This document shows positions 16,241 through 20,276 of a DNA stretch of 20,276 nucleotides, piece by piece; positions within the stretch are counted from its first letter, which is position 1; each line of letters begins with the position of its first letter. Made by a program: the position numbers and the translations under genes. The notes beneath the pieces were generated by a model. The model made no database searches, had not been told where the DNA came from, and saw nothing but the letters and a program-made list of their open reading frames with translations. Source of the stretch: CAYXUW01 sp964468375. GTDB taxonomy: Bacteria; Planctomycetota; Phycisphaerae; Sedimentisphaerales; Anaerobacaceae. The stretch is taken from assembly GCA_964468375.1 (NCBI GenBank), contig CAYXUW010000030.1:1-20276 (forward strand), read 5' to 3'.

Positions 16241-17383
16241 TTATTCCAGTTCGGTTATTCTGGTGAATCGGACTAAAGCGTTTTTGGTTTGCGGATGCGG
16301 TTCAACTGTACCTATCAGCCCAACCTTCCGGCCTACAAATTCGCTTAAGTCCGCTTCTGATAGCGGACCCTCTGGCAAAGCGTAACAGGCTGTTTGACCG
16401 GAATCGTCGATTATTCGGTAGTGTTTTAGTTCTTCTTCTTGCCCGTAAATTTTCGAGATTTGAAACTGACCTATCGTTGTAAGATGCCCTAAGTCCGGAA
16501 CTTCTGCTAACGCCTTGACACGCCACTTTTCTATCTGTTTGAGCTTATCCTGTAATTGTGAATCTTGATACGGCACCGCTTTGTCCACTGCAAAAGCCAG
16601 CTCGTAAAACCCTACCTGTTTGAGCGTGAGCTCCGCATAACGCGCTGCTTTGCCCGCACGGTTGTTGCTGGCAATTTCAGCCAGTTTTCTCTTTATTTCT
16701 GTATATTTTTGTTGAGCAAGGGGCTTGGTATGCTCGGCCTTGATTTGCTCCGCCAGATCATAATACTCTTTTAACTTTTCAGACTCGATAAAGAAGTTCA
16801 TAGGAGCAGGTTCGGGAACATTAGCTTCGGGCTCAGTTAGCACAGCGGGCGGCGCAACTTCACCAACAGGCCCGAGAGGCTTGGTGTATTGGGTGAGTAC
16901 CCAAAGATAAGCACCGCTCGGCGGAACAATTTTATAATAATCATCTGTTTCCTCACCAAGCAGTTTGACTTTATCATTTTTATTGAGATGCAATTGCACA
17001 GTCGTGGAGTGTATCGGTTTGAGCAGGTCCGAGCCGGCATAGACGCGAACAGAGTCGCCCGTAACAGTTCCCATATTCGGATTATCCGGGTCAATGCTGA
17101 CATATTGTTTTGAAATCCACGAAAAGCTGCTCTCCGGCGGAACAATGTGAGACCAGCTGTATTTGCTGGCAACCACCGTTACTCTGTCACCCGCATTGAG
17201 CTTGCCGCAGTGATAATAATTCGTGCCGGGGCCGGAGCGAATGTTGACGTTGTCGTTGGTTATTTCTGCAATGTAAGGAAAAGACAGCTTTGATTCTTCC
17301 GGCTCCTGGCCGAGCCCGACGGATGTTAAGATTATCAAAAGAGCAAGAATAAAGATATTAGAGAGTTTGGTATGAGATTGCAT
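16241..17383 (-). CDS. Secreted protein with two SH3b-like domains and C-terminal coiled/OB-like region
   Basis: 380 residues; ATG at 17383 after GGGAG, preferred to the TTG five codons upstream. A signal peptide (1-~26, ending SVGLGQ) exports it. Residues ~36-98 form an SH3b domain (NDNVNIRSGPGTNYYHCGKLNAGDRV), and ~103-168 a second, weaker one (TGDSVRVYAG ... KVKLLGEETDDYYKI). A proline-rich linker (~170-200) leads to a charged helical segment (~205-290). The C-terminal ~80 residues (YRIIDDSGQTACYALPEG ... VGRKVGLIGTVEPH) resemble a small nucleic-acid/OB-like beta barrel. SH3b domains usually bind peptidoglycan or peptides, so a periplasmic role is likely. It shares direction with the rhomboid gene but has its own promoter. 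No catalytic domain is visible. Confidence 0.8.
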   Translation of the reverse strand: MQSHTKLSNIFILALLIILTSVGLGQEPEESKLSFPYIAEITNDNVNIRSGPGTNYYHCGKLNAGDRVTVVASKYSWSHIVPPESSFSWISKQYVSIDPDNPNMGTVTGDSVRVYAGSDLLKPIHSTTVQLHLNKNDKVKLLGEETDDYYKIVPPSGAYLWVLTQYTKPLGPVGEVAPPAVLTEPEANVPEPAPMNFFIESEKLKEYYDLAEQIKAEHTKPLAQQKYTEIKRKLAEIASNNRAGKAARYAELTLKQVGFYELAFAVDKAVPYQDSQLQDKLKQIEKWRVKALAEVPDLGHLTTIGQFQISKIYGQEEELKHYRIIDDSGQTACYALPEGPLSEADLSEFVGRKVGLIGTVEPHPQTKNALVRFTRITELE

Positions 17384-17451
17384 TTTGTTATCTCCCAAAA
17401 AAAGCCCCTTTCTAAAAAGCGACCAAATCGCCGAATTATTTTACTCGCGTC

Positions 17452-17480
17452 AAGTTAGCACCCGTCCCGACGGTTGTCAA
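17452..17480 (-). promoter_or_regulatory. Sigma-70-type promoter for the SH3-domain gene
   Basis: On the minus strand a consensus TTGACA (17480-17475) and TAACTT (17457-17452) with a 17-bp spacer, about 70 bp upstream of the ATG at 17383. Confidence 0.6.
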
Positions 17481-17553
17481 CTTTTTTTCTCATCTGAATA
17501 TTCCCGCCTCGCCGCCGAGCGGTCGTCAGGACGGCAAAAGCCCCGCACTTGTC

Positions 17554-18732
17554 CTATTTTTTCAGTTTGGCGAGTTCCTCATTGCACATTTTTACCTGCC
17601 CCGGCTCGGAAAGTCTTTGAGCTGCCGTCTGCAGGTGCTTTATCGCCAAATCCGGCTTATTCAGATAGCGCGAATACAATATACCCAGCATAAGCTCCAC
17701 CTGCTCGACATATTCGTAATTGCTGTAGTGAGTCAAAAACTTTTCATAGGCCTGTGCCGATTCGGCGTGTTTATTTTCACCGGCGAGCTGATTGGCGATA
17801 TCCAGCAGATACTGCCGGGGCAAAACTTGCTCGCTGTCGAGCTTGATGAGCTCCAGATAAGCTTCGGCGGCGGCAGGAAGATTGTGTTGCGTAATACGAT
17901 TGACAGTCTCGTTGCGGAGTTGCTTGATTTTTTCTTCCTGTCTTTGTTGAGCGGCTGTTTTCTTAACTTCTTTTACCTTTATTTTTTTGGTTGTTGTCCG
18001 GCCGGTAAAAGGGTCGTAACCGCTCGAGACGACATCGCGGTAACGCCGGCGCTGATTCCACCGTTTTATCATCGCCCACAAGTCGAGATGACTGCTGCTG
18101 ATTAAGCCGGTGGCAAGCATAATCAGCATTGCTGAGATACCGAAAGCATAGCCCGACAGGTGGGCGTCATAGGCAACATTGGGCATGCTTCTTTCCGCCA
18201 CATTGTCCCAGAAAATCAGCTTAAAGCCGATGAAGTATAACGCTGAAATTTCGATGGTGTTGATGAAGTAGATAAACCAGTAAAAAACCGTAATCAGTGT
18301 CTGCGGAAACAGCACCAGATATGCCCCCGTCACAGCCGCCACCGCCCCGCTGGCTCCGAGAGCCGGATTGACCCTCATCAGTGCGTGCCCTATCCCGCTG
18401 AATGCCGCGCCCGCCAGGTAAAAACACAGATACCCCACGTGCCCGAGCTTGTCGTTGACATTATTGCCGAACAGATACAAAAAGAACATATTCCCGGCAA
18501 TGTGCCAGATGCCGCTGTGCAGAAAAGAGTAGCTTACGAACTGCCATAGGTGCGGACGCATAGGCGTGAGCATAAACTGCTCTATCCCCGGCCTGAAGGC
18601 AAGGTGATGTGTTTGAGGGTCTATATAGAACTGTAGAAAGAAAACGGCAAAATTGGCCGCTATCAGGGCGTAATTTGCGTATGGCGTCCGCCACGGCCGG
18701 ATACTTGTCCTGATAGGTAATATAAACAGCAT
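17554..18732 (-). CDS. Rhomboid-family intramembrane serine protease with C-terminal TPR-like region
   Basis: 392 residues. Residues ~1-213 are a six-helix rhomboid core: SFLHSGIWHIAGNMFFLYLFG (69-89, with H77 and N81), LGASGAVAAVTG (125-136, nucleophile S128 in GASG) and AYDAHLSGYAFG (188-199, catalytic H191). The Ser-His dyad and oxyanion residues are intact, so it should cleave membrane proteins. Residues ~220-275 are a basic, charged cytoplasmic linker (TTTKKIKVKEVKKT). Residues ~275-392 are helical repeats consistent with TPRs (AAAEAYLELIKLDSEQVLP, HAESAQAYEKFLTHY, PDLAIKHLQTAAQRL), a likely docking module. The ATG has no SD. It has a good promoter immediately upstream. No substrate can be identified here. 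Confidence 0.93.
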   Translation of the reverse strand: MLFILPIRTSIRPWRTPYANYALIAANFAVFFLQFYIDPQTHHLAFRPGIEQFMLTPMRPHLWQFVSYSFLHSGIWHIAGNMFFLYLFGNNVNDKLGHVGYLCFYLAGAAFSGIGHALMRVNPALGASGAVAAVTGAYLVLFPQTLITVFYWFIYFINTIEISALYFIGFKLIFWDNVAERSMPNVAYDAHLSGYAFGISAMLIMLATGLISSSHLDLWAMIKRWNQRRRYRDVVSSGYDPFTGRTTTKKIKVKEVKKTAAQQRQEEKIKQLRNETVNRITQHNLPAAAEAYLELIKLDSEQVLPRQYLLDIANQLAGENKHAESAQAYEKFLTHYSNYEYVEQVELMLGILYSRYLNKPDLAIKHLQTAAQRLSEPGQVKMCNEELAKLKK

Positions 18733-18774
18733 AACTAAGTACCGATTTTAAGATTTAAAACTGAGAAACGATTT

Positions 18775-18803
18775 ATTGTAGCGGCAAATAACGGTTGCGG
18801 CAA
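18775..18803 (-). promoter_or_regulatory. Sigma-70-type promoter for the rhomboid gene
   Basis: On the minus strand TTGCCG (18803-18798), 17-bp spacer, TACAAT (18780-18775), ~43 bp upstream of the rhomboid ATG. It lies just downstream of the minus-strand terminator at 18809-18835, so the rhomboid gene does not depend on transcription through that terminator. Confidence 0.6.
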
Positions 18804-18808
18804 GATAT

Positions 18809-18835
18809 AAAAAAAGGGACGGCCAAAACCGTCCC
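18809..18835 (-). terminator. Rho-independent terminator of the small RNA candidate
   Basis: On the minus strand a perfect 7-bp stem GGGACGG/CCGTCCC (18835-18829 with 18822-18816) and a 6-nt loop, followed by seven T residues (18815-18809). No protein gene ends upstream of it on that strand. Confidence 0.85.
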
Positions 18836-18943
18836 GCCTGGTGAGGTATTTATTGGAGGCAGTTTTCCCCCGCTTGCGGAAAACACCAAGAACCAACATA
18901 TTGTTTTCCCTGCTCGGCCTTCCCCCCAGCCGGCCCTTTTTCT
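18809..18943 (-). ncRNA. Candidate small RNA gene, ~135 nt, unknown family
   Basis: A promoter (18950-18978) and an intrinsic terminator (18809-18835), both on the minus strand, bracket a non-coding, structure-rich stretch. The predicted RNA contains GTTTTCCG-CAAG-CGG-ggg-AAAAC (18884-18862), a GC-rich 5' part with two GGCC blocks, an alternative pairing of GGGAAAACA with TGTTTTCC, a CTGCCT/AGGCGG helix near the 3' end and the terminator stem. No reading frame with a start signal fits it. Because the rhomboid gene has its own promoter after the terminator, I favour an independent small RNA over a riboswitch. It does not match the SRP, 6S, tmRNA or RNase P signatures as I know them. It carries four GGA trinucleotides. 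Confidence 0.5.
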
Positions 18944-18949
18944 ATTGAA

Positions 18950-18978
18950 AATATAAAAACAAAACTGCCCGGTGCCAA
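18950..18978 (-). promoter_or_regulatory. Sigma-70-type promoter of the small RNA candidate
   Basis: On the minus strand TTGGCA (18978-18973), 17-bp spacer, TATATT (18955-18950); transcription would start near 18943. It is one of the best promoter matches in the window, and it points at the terminator 110 bp away rather than at a protein gene. Confidence 0.6.
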
Positions 18979-19057
18979 ATTTCACATCAAAAAAAACTTT
19001 ATTTTTCCCCCGTGCAATGTTAATCATTGAATTTTAGTCGAGTTGTAAGTGGCGCAA

Positions 19058-20119
19058 ATGAGCACAGAAAAAATAAAAAACCGCATCGGGGCAGTTCGTG
19101 ACCGCCTGAAAAAACAGCGGCTAAAATCCCTTTTAATAACAAAACCAGCCAGCGTAACCTACATAACCGGCTTCTTGGGAGATAGTAGCTGGGCCCTTGT
19201 TATCGGCAGAGCTGTCTATCTTCTGACCGACAGCAGATACACCGAACAGGCTCGGGCTCAGTGCCGCGGCTGCAAAATAATTCAGTGCAAAGCAACAGCG
19301 GCTGCCGAGCTGGCCCGGCTGCTTAAGAAATATAAGTCCCTGCGAACGCTGGCCGTAGAGGATACCACTTCGCTCGCTACCTTTGAGTCATTGAAAAAGC
19401 ACGTCAAAGTCCGCCTCAAAACAGTCGCCAGTATTGTCGAATCTGTCCGCACCATCAAGGACAAAAGCGAAATTACCGCCGTAATCGCAGCCGCACAGAT
19501 AGCCACAAAGGCCCTCAGGCAGACCTTTAAATATATAAAGCCCGGCGTGACCGAGAACGAATTGGCCGGCCGCTTGGATTTCCAAATCCGCAAAGCTGGC
19601 GCCGACAGCAGCTTCCCCACAATAGTCGCTTTCGGCCCCCACGCTTCGCGTCCCCATCATCAGCCGACCCGCAGGAAGCTCAAAAGAAATGACACCGTCC
19701 TCATCGACTTCGGCGTCAGATACAACGGCTACTGCTGCGACATAACAAGGTGTTTCACCGTCGGTCGCTTGAGTCCCTTCTATAAAAAGGTATATAACGC
19801 CGTGCAGGAAGCACAGGCCGCCGCCATCAAAATAATAAGGCCCGGCGTCGCGGTCAAAGAAGTTGACGCAGCCGCAAGAAAAGTTATCAGCAAGCACGAT
19901 TTACCAGTCTACGGCCACGGCACAGGCCACGGCATCGGCCTCGAAGTCCACGAGAGGCCCGTCATCTCTCCCGCCGGCAAGGCCGAATTACAGCCCGGTA
20001 TGCTCTTCACAATCGAGCCCGCCGTATATATCCCCGGCAAGCTCGGTATAAGAATCGAAGACGATTGTCTCGTAACCAAAACCGGCTGCAAAATCCTCAC
20101 TCGCTGCTGCCCGCATTGA
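19058..20119 (+). CDS. Xaa-Pro aminopeptidase-like M24B metallopeptidase
   Basis: 353 residues from ATG 19058; a GTG three codons earlier is equally possible, and neither has an SD. M24B enzymes remove N-terminal residues preceding proline with a two-metal centre in the pita-bread fold. Residues ~1-130 form the creatinase N-terminal domain (LLITKPASVTYITGFLGD, VYLLTDSRYTEQA). The catalytic domain (~135-353) has all five metal ligands: D217 and D228 (VLIDFGVRYNGYCCDITRCF), H291 (GHGTGHGIGLEVHE), E320 (FTIEPAVY) and E334 (GIRIEDD). The length is typical of short PepP/PepQ-like enzymes. Its coding strand is clearly C-rich, unlike most plus-strand genes further left. It stands alone between the small RNA region and the thiC leader. 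Confidence 0.93.
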   Translation: MSTEKIKNRIGAVRDRLKKQRLKSLLITKPASVTYITGFLGDSSWALVIGRAVYLLTDSRYTEQARAQCRGCKIIQCKATAAAELARLLKKYKSLRTLAVEDTTSLATFESLKKHVKVRLKTVASIVESVRTIKDKSEITAVIAAAQIATKALRQTFKYIKPGVTENELAGRLDFQIRKAGADSSFPTIVAFGPHASRPHHQPTRRKLKRNDTVLIDFGVRYNGYCCDITRCFTVGRLSPFYKKVYNAVQEAQAAAIKIIRPGVAVKEVDAAARKVISKHDLPVYGHGTGHGIGLEVHERPVISPAGKAELQPGMLFTIEPAVYIPGKLGIRIEDDCLVTKTGCKILTRCCPH

Positions 20120-20126
20120 ATTTCAT

Positions 20127-20154
20127 TTGACTGTTCCAAACAGCCCGCTATAAT
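20127..20154 (+). promoter_or_regulatory. Strong sigma-70-type promoter for the thiC transcript
   Basis: TTGACT (20127-20132), 16-bp spacer, and a consensus TATAAT (20149-20154). Transcription would start near 20161, right at the 5' edge of the TPP aptamer. Confidence 0.8.
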
Positions 20155-20163
20155 AAATCCGTG

Positions 20164-20244
20164 CACTAGGGGTGGTCCGTATGTAGGCGGACCTGAGAAA
20201 AAACCCTTGGAACCTGATCAGGATAAAACCTGCGTAGGAAAGTG
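20164..20244 (+). promoter_or_regulatory. TPP (THI-box) riboswitch controlling thiC
   Basis: The conserved THI-box is complete: CTAGGGGTGG (20166-20175); the arm GGTCCG/CGGACC (20174-20179 with 20188-20193); CTGAGA (20193-20198); ACCCTTGGAACCTGATC (20203-20219); and GCGTAGG (20232-20238). P1 can form between CACT (20164-20167) and AGTG (20241-20244). The SD of thiC (AGGAA, 20236-20240) lies within the aptamer's 3' side, 7 nt before the ATG, and there is no room for a terminator. TPP binding should therefore hide the SD: translational repression rather than attenuation. Confidence 0.96.
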
Positions 20245-20247
20245 ATA

Positions 20248-20276
20248 ATGACTACACAATTACAATTCGCAAAAGC
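20248..20276 (+). CDS. thiC: Start of phosphomethylpyrimidine synthase ThiC, truncated by window edge
   Basis: Only nine full codons are present (MTTQLQFAK, then a partial alanine codon). This matches the N-terminus commonly seen in bacterial ThiC, the radical-SAM enzyme that makes HMP phosphate from aminoimidazole ribotide for thiamine synthesis. The ATG directly follows a TPP riboswitch that buries its SD, the classic position of thiC. The call rests on this context as much as on the short peptide. Confidence 0.8.

Noticed and set aside
18809..18943. Identification of the small RNA as SRP RNA or 6S RNA
   Set aside because: A short GCAAGCGGG stretch recalls 6S RNA, but it sits in an apical hairpin rather than a central bubble. 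The SRP core (GGTC...GGAAGG..AGCAG) is not present in order.
19388..19897. 169-codon minus-strand open frame inside the M24 peptidase
   Set aside because: It mirrors the C-rich coding strand of an intact enzyme gene; no start signal and no domain.
1..20276. CRISPR array, transposon, integron or prophage
   Set aside because: No regularly spaced repeats, transposase or recombinase signatures, or terminal inverted repeats were seen; the gene content is housekeeping and envelope.

Overview
The window looks like a chromosomal segment from a Gram-negative, probably anaerobic or facultative bacterium. My best guess is Planctomycetota, class Phycisphaerae. Reasons: moderate GC content; many starts with weak or no Shine-Dalgarno (SD) sequence; an AsmA-like protein that implies an outer membrane; an MreB/MreC/L,D-transpeptidase cluster; and a partial gene at the left edge that resembles, from memory, the N-terminus of planctomycete sigma-like factors. 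The taxonomy is inference. There are no rRNA or tRNA genes, no CRISPR array and no recognisable mobile element.

Layout: (1) 1-1033, minus strand: a truncated regulator-like gene and a methyltransferase-type corrinoid protein, separated by a perfect terminator hairpin. (2) 1303-5069, plus: an EtfB-EtfA fusion followed 2 bp later by an ETF:quinone oxidoreductase carrying an eight-cysteine FixX-like tail. Together they look like a FixABCX-type electron-bifurcating system packed into two polypeptides. (3) 5303-9266, plus: a cell-envelope cluster of a degenerate amidase-fold protein, MreB, MreC and a LysM/YkuD L,D-transpeptidase, closed by a terminator. (4) 9515-10027, plus: a secreted 3D-domain protein with its own promoter. 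(5) 10121-11620, minus: CsrA and an unrecognised polytopic membrane protein. (6) 11813-16207, plus: PurD and a 1018-residue AsmA-like protein. (7) 16241-18732, minus: a secreted SH3-domain protein and a rhomboid protease with a C-terminal helical-repeat region. (8) 18733-19057: an intergenic region with a probable small RNA gene on the minus strand. (9) 19058-20276, plus: an M24 aminopeptidase, then a strong promoter, a TPP riboswitch and the first codons of thiC.

Together the genes cover electron transfer, lateral-wall synthesis and shape, envelope biogenesis, purine and thiamine synthesis, and post-transcriptional regulation. The items most worth following up are the two-chain Fix system with its unassigned ~95-residue inter-domain linker, the zinc-ligand-free amidase homologue beside mreBC, and the promoter-to-terminator small RNA candidate at 18809-18943.
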